Below, piece after piece: positions 25,701-32,509 of a DNA stretch of 38,392 bases. A program made the position numbers and the translations under genes. The stretch is from assembly GCF_030528505.1 (NCBI RefSeq), contig NZ_JAUMYS010000028.1, positions 1 through 38,392 on the forward strand, read 5' to 3'. The notes under the pieces were generated by a model. That model was not told the origin of the DNA and searched no databases. It saw nothing but the letters and a program-made list of their open reading frames with translations. The number at the start of each line of letters is the position of its first letter. The stretch's first letter is position 1. The stretch comes from Tannerella sp. (lineage in GTDB: Bacteria > Bacteroidota > Bacteroidia > Bacteroidales > Tannerellaceae).

Positions 25701-27936
25701 ACCCGTCGATGTGGCAACCGAACCGACGCATCTCGACCCGAATACCGTCTTTATCGGCTGGACGTGCCGCGAAATGCCGAACGTCCCGATGACGCTGATG
25801 TTTACGATCCCGGCCCAAACAGCCGGCGAGCTGAACTTCGATGCGCACTGGACAAAGAGTCTGCACAGTCTGAACAATAATCATCCGGGCAATATCAACG
25901 ATACGTTGTTCGTTTGCGAAGGCCCGCGTAAGCTGTACGGCGACCCGCAGGGAAAATCGTGGCAATGGATACTGCCCGACGGTCAGACGCTGACGACGAT
26001 GAACATCGATGCAAAGAAATCCGGACGTTACGTGTGCAGCACGAACTACGGAACAAAGATTATCAATGATACGTTACATGTTTACTTCCTGCTTGAAAAC
26101 AGTCAATCGTCGATCCGCTATATTACGACCACGGGAGCCAAGCTGAACCGTCCGCAGGAATTTGTACTCGATATTCCGCGCGAAATGTGGCCGCATGTTA
26201 CGTCGAACTGGAACGTGGCTTACGGAGGAGGAGTAATTCGCAAGTCTTCGGCCGATTCGCTGATGGTGACTTGGGGTACGACGGGAGATAAGTCGGTTAC
26301 CGTCGACGTAACCTTTACGTATGCCGGTATCCGATGCAGTAAGCGGTTATCGACGAATATCCAGATCGGTCAGCGTTCGCTTGGGTTCTTTGTCGATCAT
26401 CGGGCGACGGGTGGACAGCAAGACGGTTCGTCGTGGAAAGACGCCTTCCTGAATATCAGTGACGCGCTTGCCCGTGCTACGGTAGGCGACCGTATCTGGG
26501 TGGCCCAGGGAACGTATCGGCCTGTGTCCGGACGATCCTTCGAGATACGGCAAGACAGTATCGAGATTTATGGCGGTTTCGAAGGAACGGAAGAATATTT
26601 GTATCAGCGTAACATTGCCCAGTACCCGACGATTGTAAAAGGAAACGGATCATCGGTGTGGAAAGTGAAAAATTCGACGGGAAGCCGTATCGACGGATTC
26701 GTGATCGAAGACGGACGGGCCGAGCGAGGCGCCGGTGTGCTTTATGAAAGCGCTTCGGGTACGGTCGCGAACGCTATTATCCGTGATAATGTAGCCACCA
26801 GGCAGGGTGGGGGCATCTACCAGCCTGCGCCGTTGTATGGTCATCCGGCATCGCTGATAGTCAATACCGAAATCAGCGGAAACCAGGCACCCGAAGGCGC
26901 CGCGATCTACAACGATGGAGGCGAGCTGCATATGATGAATGCAACCGTCAGCGGTAACAAGGCCAAGCGTGGCGGCGGACTGTATAACCGTGCCGGCAGT
27001 CCTTTGATTACGAATACGATTATCTGGGGCAACGTGGCAACGGAAGCCGCGTCCGAGTTGCACGACGTAGTCAACGACGGAGGTTCTCCTCTCTACGCGT
27101 TCAGCATTATCGGCGGTTCGGGTGGTTCGGGTCGATGGAATGCGGCCATCGGACGCAACAGTCAGGGCAATATGGATCGCGACCCGCTCTTCAGACGCAA
27201 GGGGTTTGAGAATGACGGGGTGACGATGCGTCGCGGTGACTATAAGCTTTCGCATTCGAGCCCGGCCGTAGAGTCCGGTTATAATGGAGCGGCATTGCTC
27301 ATCAAAACTCCGTGGGATATTCTTCTACAATATCCGAAGTCATCGTACCATTCGGGCTTACGTTTCGACTTGAATCATAAGGAACCTATCAACGAGAGTC
27401 GTGTAGATATCGGAGCGTATGAGTTCAATGCCGGAGATATTATTTTTCATCCGCTTGCGCGTCCGGTGACTCTGCCCGAAGTACCGGGACTGATTACCGA
27501 GCCGGGCCCCGGAATTCATATCGTAAAGGGACATGAAAACTTTGTCTTTACCGTACGGCCGAAAACAGGATACAGCCTCGAATATCTGACCATAACGACC
27601 GGTATTCCCGTTCGCGACAAGCACGGTATCCTGATGCAGAAGAACAGCGACGGTAGCGTAACCGTCACCATCCTGAAAGTCTGGGAAGCTCTTGACGTGT
27701 CGATTAACGGAGTCAGCCCCGTTTCCAACGCGTTGATACCCGAACATAAGGTGTGGGCGCACAGACAGCATCTCTATATCGAAGCCCGATACGCTACGAT
27801 GATGCAGCTTTATACGCTCGACGGCAAGCTGCATATCCAGCAGATGCTCCCACAAGGAAGCACGAACCTTCCGTTAGCCGCCGGATTCTATACCGTAGTC
27901 ATGGACGGTCGCGTTTACAAAGTGATGGTTGAATAA
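19768..27936 (+). CDS. Giant T9SS-type surface protein with 19 InlB B-repeats and a beta-helix
   Basis: 2722 residues. An unusually long N-terminal export signal (1-47, RRRWNTFSVAIAEYAY then a hydrophobic stretch ending GAWA-Q) leads to a unique N-domain (about 50-325). A Calx-beta-like domain (about 327-450, DSYAEPEGDAGERAANTI...IQEDE) and an Ig-like spacer (451-546) follow. Next come 19 tandem InlB B-type repeats (547-2031; Listeria-Bacteroides repeat, GYTFxGWTG...YTAxW), a PKD/Ig-like stretch (about 2040-2205), a right-handed beta-helix (about 2207-2552, DGSSWKDAF, GGFEGTEEY, RGGGLYNRAGSP) and a linker. The last 65 residues (YTLDGKL...GFYTVVMDGRVYKVMVE) resemble a T9SS type A sorting domain. 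It is probably exported and attached to the cell surface as an adhesin or stalk. No catalytic motif was seen. A strong terminator follows. Confidence 0.93.
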   Translation: MIMKGNYVIRRRWNTFSVAIAEYAYKNTLRFWLMACLILCSGTGAWAQSAQVINPTGGTGLNDGLKIQVNTNGALAVYRNNMAQYCCSNVWPSGATGGVPLTFRFSRGGSYNASTATLTACSTTPVQQSGNTYTTSITGWVRSTISSDLFYVTINVTYTHPNNYFYVDYFVRAASNLSASGQNQLLHLYLSHDAYILGKDGSRGYRSTNGTGELVGNYRLATDRGNCGGGENNPTYPSTHGFKTKNGFRSYYTGPYSPRNNIGSDLRLSNTINTTCVDDGVAVEFTVGPFTSAGQVLAKQVLHGYGNNQGEFDNTPVNDPSVPTIPSSPVHIAFTSDSYAEPEGDAGERAANTIKIRVSDGVLYQDQVCNFTLHNGTAQQGAHFSYVKGVTIPAGDYRTSKEITLNNIMIKGNTECNSDRTFQISIDEPGQCNDLIQKSPTNNRATFTIQEDEVRPTITTNLLNLEYHYGQTVPAITFATNPSNATVAWTNSNTTIGLNASSGNGNLPSFTARNESNAPITATISVTPRVICSGAAQTFTIKVHPKLKIAYEHNGGTAPTIANPTTFLYDQSITVQNEPTRKGYTFRGWTCQELNITTPTKPFVIPANTDKNLTLRADWGLDNYTITYTLNGGVEEGGANPTLYDVNTPSFSLKAPRKPGFTFNGWTGSNGTSPNPSVTIPVGSTGNKNYTANWTENTYTISYNYNSGNAPTSPIQTNYKITDVPFDINSTATANQPTRTGYDFTGWTGPNATSATKIVHVTNAVFLPSGDPQNLSYTANWVPINYTLTYHLNGGTASNPANYTIESAELSLNRPIRSGYTFAGWSGTGLSGQVMDVRIPRGSTGNREYTAHWTPINYTLTYRDGSANITVPGAPTQFNDPQLPLTINNEPTKPGWTFTGWTGGAGADGGKVITIPNNTHANQVYTATWTPITYTITFNPNNGVNPVIQQEWTTYDMSKLPLSGVSVTPTRTGYTFNGWTGHGLTNHLAPFSIASTTNGVPGNLIYTAQWTLDTYNLTYDLGGGAVATANPATYTYTTSAITLNNPTRTGYTFAGWTGTDIAGTSMSVQIPQGSVGHRSYTATWTADRYTITYNLAEGMVTTPNPDEYYVTTPTISLHNPSRSGYTFAGWTGTGITGSSTSVQIPLGSTGNRSYTATWTPVTYTIKYVDDNGSTVLSAASLSAGAPTQFNDTELPKSFTVTATKAGWTFEGWEQGAGADGTPDVTIPKAATSHAHQTYKAKWTVINYDITYSLDGGTVGTSANPSTYQVTSAPIMLTPPTKSGYTFAGWTGTGLSTPTLNVTIPTGSTGARSYTATWTPVIYTIKYVDDNGTTPLTTVSAGAPTQFDDTQLPKTFNVTATKPGWTFVGWTGGAGASGSHSITIAKESASHANQTYQAIWTADDYTITFNANGGTNPTIPVHLAGYKMTSLPLTTNVVPTRTGYTFAGWTGHGQTNQTAPFTITSTTTGVPGDLVYHAGWNIITYQISYDLDGGMVAGNPATYQVTDNNITLTNPTKPGWTFVGWTGTELASASQSVTIPQGSTGNRSYKATWSANAYTITFDPNQGVNPTNIPTQWLGYNMTDLPLNQISVTPTRSGYDFTGWTGPGQTNQTAPFSITDVTPTVPGNLVYVAGWNIITYNITYALDGGTVTPTNPATYQVTTPAITLNNPTRTGYTFAGWTGTDLTAPSASVTIPTGSVGQRDYTATWSENGYTITYNLNNGTAPATPNKATFKITEVPFTINTTASANQPTRMGYDFTGWTGHDLTVPDKTINVQANTFSTPGTPENLTYTAHWSPITYAIRYTLDNGTAGVGHVTSYTVETATFNLVPPTRSGWTFVGWTGSNGSVPQTTVTVPQGSTGELNYTANWSANAYTITFDANNGVNPTIPSNLAGYNVTDLPLDVNIEPTRFGYTFKGWTGHGLPGTTAPFRIENTMPGVPGNLTFTATWELNSYTLHYHLGGGIHVPGNPQAYDVTQLPVDVATEPTHLDPNTVFIGWTCREMPNVPMTLMFTIPAQTAGELNFDAHWTKSLHSLNNNHPGNINDTLFVCEGPRKLYGDPQGKSWQWILPDGQTLTTMNIDAKKSGRYVCSTNYGTKIINDTLHVYFLLENSQSSIRYITTTGAKLNRPQEFVLDIPREMWPHVTSNWNVAYGGGVIRKSSADSLMVTWGTTGDKSVTVDVTFTYAGIRCSKRLSTNIQIGQRSLGFFVDHRATGGQQDGSSWKDAFLNISDALARATVGDRIWVAQGTYRPVSGRSFEIRQDSIEIYGGFEGTEEYLYQRNIAQYPTIVKGNGSSVWKVKNSTGSRIDGFVIEDGRAERGAGVLYESASGTVANAIIRDNVATRQGGGIYQPAPLYGHPASLIVNTEISGNQAPEGAAIYNDGGELHMMNATVSGNKAKRGGGLYNRAGSPLITNTIIWGNVATEAASELHDVVNDGGSPLYAFSIIGGSGGSGRWNAAIGRNSQGNMDRDPLFRRKGFENDGVTMRRGDYKLSHSSPAVESGYNGAALLIKTPWDILLQYPKSSYHSGLRFDLNHKEPINESRVDIGAYEFNAGDIIFHPLARPVTLPEVPGLITEPGPGIHIVKGHENFVFTVRPKTGYSLEYLTITTGIPVRDKHGILMQKNSDGSVTVTILKVWEALDVSINGVSPVSNALIPEHKVWAHRQHLYIEARYATMMQLYTLDGKLHIQQMLPQGSTNLPLAAGFYTVVMDGRVYKVMVE
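21406..25860 (+). repeat. 19 tandem InlB B-type repeats in four interleaved classes
   Basis: Units of about 68-87 residues, each with a core (R/K)xGYTFxGWTG or GWTFxGWTG and ending YTAxW. Class A: NPATYxVTT...NNPTRTGYTFAGWTGT...IPxGSTGxRxY. Class B: AGAPTQFxDTxLP...GWTFxGWTGGAGA. Class C: GVNPTIP...GYxMTxLPL...GWTGHG...APFxI...VPGNLVY. Class D: FKITxVPFxINxTA...GYDFTGWTG. Order by my reading of units 1-19: A-like, A, D, A, B, C, A, A, B, A, B, C, A, C, A, D, A, C, A/C-like. Confidence 0.9.
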
Positions 27937-27981
27937 GCAACCGTTTTTTCTCTCCGGTACTCCGCGGAGTGCTGATCAGAG

Positions 27982-28025
27982 GCTGCCCCGTAAATAAATA
28001 AATGTTTACGCGGGCAGCTTTTTTT
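27982..28025 (+). terminator. Rho-independent terminator of the giant gene
   Basis: GCTGCCC-c-GTAAA (27982-27994) pairs with TTTACGCGGGCAGC (28005-28018) with a small bulge. Seven T follow directly. The loop is AT-rich. Confidence 0.9.
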
Positions 28026-28068
28026 ATTGAGGGCGGCGGAAGGGAAACAATGCGCAGCGTACTAAAAA

Positions 28069-28082
28069 ATGTTATATAACAT
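28069..28082. promoter_or_regulatory. 14-bp perfect palindrome, possible operator
   Basis: ATGTTATATAACAT is fully self-complementary and lies 35 bp upstream of the -7 box. Position and symmetry suit binding of a dimeric regulator. No family match is claimed. Confidence 0.4.
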
Positions 28083-28095
28083 ATAAGAAACCGGC

Positions 28096-28125
28096 TTCGT
28101 ATTTAAAAAAAATATTTTACCTTTG
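28096..28125 (+). promoter_or_regulatory. Promoter upstream of the DUF6261 leader
   Basis: TACCTTTG (28118-28125) is a full -7 match. A partial -33 (TTCG, 28096-28099) is spaced 18 nt away. If used for DUF6261, the leader would be about 400 nt and contain the 41-bp repeats. Confidence 0.55.
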
Positions 28126-28351
28126 CGACTACAAAAATCCTAAGTGAAGAATGAACTTCTGTACTTTTAAATTGAAATGGCCGATAGCTTGCGAACCGTA
28201 TCTTAATCGGCAAAGAAATGCCTCTTTTATTGTAATGAATGTTAATAATAGGGAGGGGTATTTAACATGTATTTCACCGCTTAAAGCGTCTGTTTCAGAA
28301 TCATTCTTCTTTCGTCCGAACGTTTTTACGTTTTTTTTATATTTAGTCCGC

Positions 28352-28474
28352 TGTCCGAACATCTTCGCGCGACTCATTAAGCTTTTCGTCCGTGTCCGAA
28401 CATCTCCGCACGGCTCATTAGGCTTTCCGGCGGTGTCCGGCAATCTCCGCGCAGCTCGCGAGGCTTTCCGGAAG
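28352..28474 (+). repeat. Three 41-bp tandem repeats
   Basis: Copies start at 28352, 28393 and 28434, each beginning TGTCCG(A/G)(A/C)(C/A)A and containing TCxCCGCxC...GCTCATTAGGCTTT. Copies 1 and 2 are closest; copy 3 has GCTCGCGAGG in place of GCTCATTAGG. A partial fourth copy (CGTCCGGAGCAT) follows at 28475. The unit is GC-rich within AT-rich flanks. Confidence 0.9.
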
Positions 28475-28536
28475 CGTCCGGAGCATATTTTTTCATCCCG
28501 ACAACCGATTCTTTTAACTCCTTAAATACTCATCTT

Positions 28537-29247
28537 ATGTTACGTATTGCTTATTCTAAATTATCTACCAAAGTATTAGGTAACTTGTCGAACCGCTCGC
28601 TCGAGGTCATCTCGCCGGCATATCAGAGCGGAGTGCTCCAACATAATCCGATCGTAGAGGTGTTGACCGCCAAGAACAAGGATTATCAGGACGTAGTGAT
28701 CAAGCAAACGTATAGCGGTCTGGGCGATCCGGTGGCACAGGCCGATATGCTGCGCGACAAATTGTTTCGCAATCTTCGTCGGATGCTTCAAGGAATGGCC
28801 GCATTCGGCCATTCCTCCAAAAGCAAAGCGGCCGAAGCGTTGCTGACGGTCTTTGAAGAAACGGGCGATATTAACAACTTGTCGTATGCCGACGAAAATA
28901 TGGTGATACGGACGTTGATTAAACGACTCGATGAGCCGGAAAATATGGGTCATCTTTCTACGGCCGTAGTCAAGGACGAATACGAAGCGTTGCGACTGGC
29001 GCAGGAAGCGTTTGAAAAGGTGAGCGCCGAACAGACGGATGCCAATTCGGCTTTGCGGCAAAAGATGTCGGCTTCGAGCGCGCGGCGCGAACTGGAACTG
29101 GCGCTGCGCAACGTGTTCTCGCTCGTTTCGGCCATGAAAGATGTGGCTGGCTGGGGAGACTTGTATCACGATCTCGACGAACTGCTCAAAGAAGCCCGCC
29201 AAAGCAACCGGAAGCCTAAAAAGGAAGTGCCCGAAGAAGGCGCGTAA
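28537..29247 (+). CDS. DUF6261 family protein, function unknown
   Basis: 236 residues with no signal peptide or membrane segment, predicted mostly alpha-helical. It begins MLRIAYSKLSTKVLGNLSNRSLEVI and has long amphipathic stretches (NLRRMLQGMAAFGHSSKSKAAEALLTVFEETG; YEALRLAQEAFEKVSAEQTDANSALRQKM). It ends in a basic/acidic tail (RKPKKEVPEEGA). The pattern matches the Bacteroidota family known as DUF6261. No catalytic motif is evident. It sits alone between a 600-nt repeat-bearing leader and the susC gene, with a hairpin after the stop. The tandem repeat upstream is suggestive of length-variable control, but this is inference. Confidence 0.85.
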   Translation: MLRIAYSKLSTKVLGNLSNRSLEVISPAYQSGVLQHNPIVEVLTAKNKDYQDVVIKQTYSGLGDPVAQADMLRDKLFRNLRRMLQGMAAFGHSSKSKAAEALLTVFEETGDINNLSYADENMVIRTLIKRLDEPENMGHLSTAVVKDEYEALRLAQEAFEKVSAEQTDANSALRQKMSASSARRELELALRNVFSLVSAMKDVAGWGDLYHDLDELLKEARQSNRKPKKEVPEEGA

Positions 29248-29274
29248 CAAAAAACGGAAATTTTATCGATGCGA

Positions 29275-29303
29275 AATACCGGGGCAGCCATGCCACCGGT
29301 ATT
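29275..29303 (+). terminator. Hairpin after DUF6261, possible terminator
   Basis: AATACCGG (29275-29282) and CCGGTATT (29296-29303) form a perfect 8-bp stem. The loop contains a further GGCA/TGCC pairing. No T-run follows, so it could instead be a leader structure of susC. Confidence 0.45.
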
Positions 29304-29356
29304 CCGGATAGAGTCAACTAAATAAATTCTATTGTATAACTTAAAAACAAAAAAGC

Positions 29357-32300
29357 ATGAAAGTAAAAAAACTTTTTGGAGCGAGAGGTCTGCTTACACT
29401 GTTGCTGTGTATCTCGACCCTTTCGCTTTCGGCGCAAACGATTACCGTACGGGGAACCGTGACGGATCGGAACAATGAACCGCTGACCGGGGCTACCGTT
29501 GTCGTGAAAGGGAGTACGAGTCAGGGTACGGTGACAGATCTTGACGGAAATTACACGCTGGCGGGTGTTAACGGCAAAGCGAATCTGGAATTCAGCTACG
29601 TCGGTATGAAGGCTCAGACAGTAGCCGTCAACGGCAGAACAACGATTAACGTAACGCTCGAAGAAGACAGCGAGATGCTGGGCGAAGTAGTGGTGACGGC
29701 GTTGGGTATTAAGCGTGAGAAGAAATCGTTGGGATATGCTTTGCAAGAGATTAAAGGCGATGAGATTATTCAGTCCAGAGAGGTGAATATGGCGAATGCG
29801 CTGTCCGGTAAAATTGCCGGATTACAGGTTGTTAAAGGCAGTAACGGCGTCGGAGGATCGTCTAAGATTGTACTTCGTGGAAATAATTCGTTGACGGGAG
29901 ATAACCAGCCGCTGATTGTGGTAGACGGTGTACCTATGGACAATTTTACGGGGGCAAGTAACAACGACTTCTGGAATCCGAGCATGGATATGGGTAATGG
30001 TCTGGGCGACTTGAACCCGGAAGACATTGCATCGCTTTCGGTCTTGAAAGGCGCTTCTGCTGCGGCTCTTTACGGTTCGCGTGCCGGTAACGGTGTCATC
30101 CTCATTACAACGAAAACGGGTAGCGCACAAAAAGGACTTGGCGTTACGTTCTCTTCTACTACGGGTTTTGAAAGTGTCTTTATGATTCCGGATGTACAGA
30201 ATGTATTTGGCCAGGGAAGCAACGGCGTATATGATGCTGAGGCCGGGTCGAGCTGGGGAGCTAAAATCGAAGGACAAGAAGTAGAAAAGTGGGATAAGAG
30301 CAAGGCTCCTCATCAGAACTACGACAATATCGGAAACTTTATGCGTACCGGAATCAATACGCAGAACTCCGTGGCTTTGTCTCGTCAATTAGGCAAAAGT
30401 TCATCGCTTTATTCTTCTCTTACGCATTCTTTAAATAATGATATCGCACCGGGATCGAAACTCGAACGTCTGAACTTAATCAGTCGTTTTGTGGCCGGAT
30501 TCGGAAAAGATGACCGATGGACGGCCGATGTCAAGATTCAGTATATTAATACCTCCGTACACAATCGTCCGATTGGAGGAAACAAAGGAGAAAACTTCTG
30601 GAATACGGTCCTGACTATGCCTTCTACAATCGATATTCGCGACTTTGAGGCCGGCATTAATGAATTCGGAAACCATATCTGGTATAATCCGAAAAGCGGC
30701 TTGAATCCCTATTGGGCGTACCGGTATAATATCAATGACGATAACAGAGATCGTTTCCTGATGAACGGTTCTTTGAAATATCAGATCACCGACTGGCTGA
30801 GCGCGGAAATCAAAGCCGGTACCGACTTGTATACGACGAATACGGAAGGAAAGACGTATGGCAAAGGGCCACTCACTTCGACCGGAAAATACAGCTTGGG
30901 CAAAAACGTGTTCAACGAAACGAACCTGAGCTATTTGTTCAGTGCCAGCAAAGACGATTTGTTCGGCAAAGTAGGTATGGCGGCGACATTCGGCGGTAAC
31001 TTGATGAGACGTGAGAGCTCGTCGATATCTTCGAGTACGGGCGAATTGGAAGTGCCTAATCTGTTCTCGCTGAATAATGCGAAAGGACATCCCGGAGTAT
31101 CTCAAGATTATAAGTTGCATAAAATAAATTCGTTGTACGGAACGTTGCAATTTAATTATGACAAATACCTGTTCTTAGACTTTACCGGACGAAACGACTG
31201 GTCTTCTACGCTTAGCAAAGCCAATCGCTCGTTCTTCTATCCTTCGGTAAGCACTTCGTTCGTATTTTCCGAACTTCTCCATAAAACAGAATCACTTCCT
31301 TGGTTGACATACGGTAAGCTTAGAGCTTCTTATGCAGCTGTAGGTAACGATATGGGACCTTATCAATTGTATAATTTCTTCAACATTGGTAAAGACCCTA
31401 ACGGGAATACGACGGCCGGCAGAAATAATGTATTGTATAACGATAACGTCAAAAACGAGTTGATTAAATCGACCGAAATCGGTATCGAAGCGAAATTCTT
31501 TAATAATCGTTTGGGCTTCGACTTGGCTTTCTATAAATCGAATGCGACGAATCAGCTGTTAAATATTCCCATTAACCCGCTGAGTGGATATGAGTATAAG
31601 AAAATCAATGCCGGAGATATCGAGAACAAAGGATTTGAATTGATGATTAACGCTCGTCCTGTCGATACGCGTGATTTTGCATGGGATCTCACTGCGAATA
31701 TTGCGAAAAACATCAATACCGTAGTTGAACTTTCGGATGAGGTGACTCAGTATGGTTTGGGGTGGCCTTTCGAAAATATTCAGATTCTCGCAGCAACCGG
31801 AGAACGATATGGAGTCATTTACGGAAGTAAATATGCCCGGGTGGAAGATGAGAAAAGCGAACATTACGGTAAAATCATTGTCGATGAAAACGGAATCCCG
31901 ACCGCAGCCGAAGGCAGTCATTATCTGGGTGACCAGCAGCCGAACTTATTGTTAGGCTTGACGAATACGTTTACATATAAAAATCTTTCGCTTAGTGTGC
32001 TTTTAGACGCACGTTTCGGGGGTAAGATTTATTCGTATACCAACTACCTGTTGAAATCGAACGGACGTTCGGCTGCTACAGTAGTCAATGGAGAGCGTGC
32101 TAATATCGTGTACGACGGAGTCGTTAAACAGGGCGATCAATATGTTCCCAATACGAAAGAAGTATCGCCGCAAGTCTTTTGGACTACCTTGGCCGGCAGA
32201 TCGAACAGAAACGTAGGTATTACCGAAGACAACTTGTTTGATGCGACGAATATCCGTATCCGGAATGTGGCTTTGAATTATCAAGTTCCATTTAAATATG

Positions 32301-32488
32301 CTCAATTGATCGGTGCGCAAGGCGCCAAAGTCGGTGTGTCGGTCAATAATCTGTGGATGATTGCCAGCCATTTGAATGGTGTTGATCCGGAGTCGGTTTA
32401 TGCAACCGGAACTAATGCCGTAGGTCTTGAAAGTTTGTCACCTCCTACTACAAGGTCTTTCTATTTTAATCTATCCGTAAGTTTCTAA
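29357..32488 (+). CDS. SusC/RagA family TonB-linked outer-membrane protein
   Basis: 1043 residues, normal for SusC. Signal peptide 1-26, then a carboxypeptidase-D-like regulatory domain (about 28-104, GTVTDRNNEPLTGATVVVKGS...FSYVGMKAQTV). The plug domain begins LGEVVVTALGIKREKKSLGYA and carries the family signatures ANALSGKIAGLQV, PLIVVDGVPMD, DLNPEDIASLSVLKGASAAALYGSRAGNGVILITTK. The TonB-dependent barrel ends in FNLSVSF. It imports oligosaccharides or peptides together with the SusD partner encoded 21 nt downstream. No glycoside hydrolase, sulfatase, peptidase or sigma/anti-sigma gene lies beside the pair, so the substrate cannot be guessed. Confidence 0.97.
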   Translation: MKVKKLFGARGLLTLLLCISTLSLSAQTITVRGTVTDRNNEPLTGATVVVKGSTSQGTVTDLDGNYTLAGVNGKANLEFSYVGMKAQTVAVNGRTTINVTLEEDSEMLGEVVVTALGIKREKKSLGYALQEIKGDEIIQSREVNMANALSGKIAGLQVVKGSNGVGGSSKIVLRGNNSLTGDNQPLIVVDGVPMDNFTGASNNDFWNPSMDMGNGLGDLNPEDIASLSVLKGASAAALYGSRAGNGVILITTKTGSAQKGLGVTFSSTTGFESVFMIPDVQNVFGQGSNGVYDAEAGSSWGAKIEGQEVEKWDKSKAPHQNYDNIGNFMRTGINTQNSVALSRQLGKSSSLYSSLTHSLNNDIAPGSKLERLNLISRFVAGFGKDDRWTADVKIQYINTSVHNRPIGGNKGENFWNTVLTMPSTIDIRDFEAGINEFGNHIWYNPKSGLNPYWAYRYNINDDNRDRFLMNGSLKYQITDWLSAEIKAGTDLYTTNTEGKTYGKGPLTSTGKYSLGKNVFNETNLSYLFSASKDDLFGKVGMAATFGGNLMRRESSSISSSTGELEVPNLFSLNNAKGHPGVSQDYKLHKINSLYGTLQFNYDKYLFLDFTGRNDWSSTLSKANRSFFYPSVSTSFVFSELLHKTESLPWLTYGKLRASYAAVGNDMGPYQLYNFFNIGKDPNGNTTAGRNNVLYNDNVKNELIKSTEIGIEAKFFNNRLGFDLAFYKSNATNQLLNIPINPLSGYEYKKINAGDIENKGFELMINARPVDTRDFAWDLTANIAKNINTVVELSDEVTQYGLGWPFENIQILAATGERYGVIYGSKYARVEDEKSEHYGKIIVDENGIPTAAEGSHYLGDQQPNLLLGLTNTFTYKNLSLSVLLDARFGGKIYSYTNYLLKSNGRSAATVVNGERANIVYDGVVKQGDQYVPNTKEVSPQVFWTTLAGRSNRNVGITEDNLFDATNIRIRNVALNYQVPFKYAQLIGAQGAKVGVSVNNLWMIASHLNGVDPESVYATGTNAVGLESLSPPTTRSFYFNLSVSF

Positions 32489-32509
32489 CACAAAGAAAAT
32501 AAAATCACT

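Larger units (their letters stand above)
27937..28536. other. 600-nt regulatory/repeat region before DUF6261
   Basis: Left to right: terminator of the giant gene, a 14-bp palindrome, a -7 box, an AT-rich leader of about 220 nt and three 41-bp tandem repeats ending 62 nt before the DUF6261 start. A 124-codon frame (28151-28525) crosses the repeats, but because 41 is not a multiple of three the repeats are read in different frames, so it is not supported as a gene. Confidence 0.6.

Noticed and set aside
21406..25860. Insertion sequences or duplicated genes within the repeat region
   Set aside because: The frame is continuous over the whole region and the repeats are protein-level units; no transposase or terminal inverted repeats were seen.
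28151..28525. 124-codon plus-strand frame before DUF6261
   Set aside because: It crosses three 41-bp repeats that are read in three different frames, has no family resemblance, and its composition follows the DNA repeats rather than a protein.
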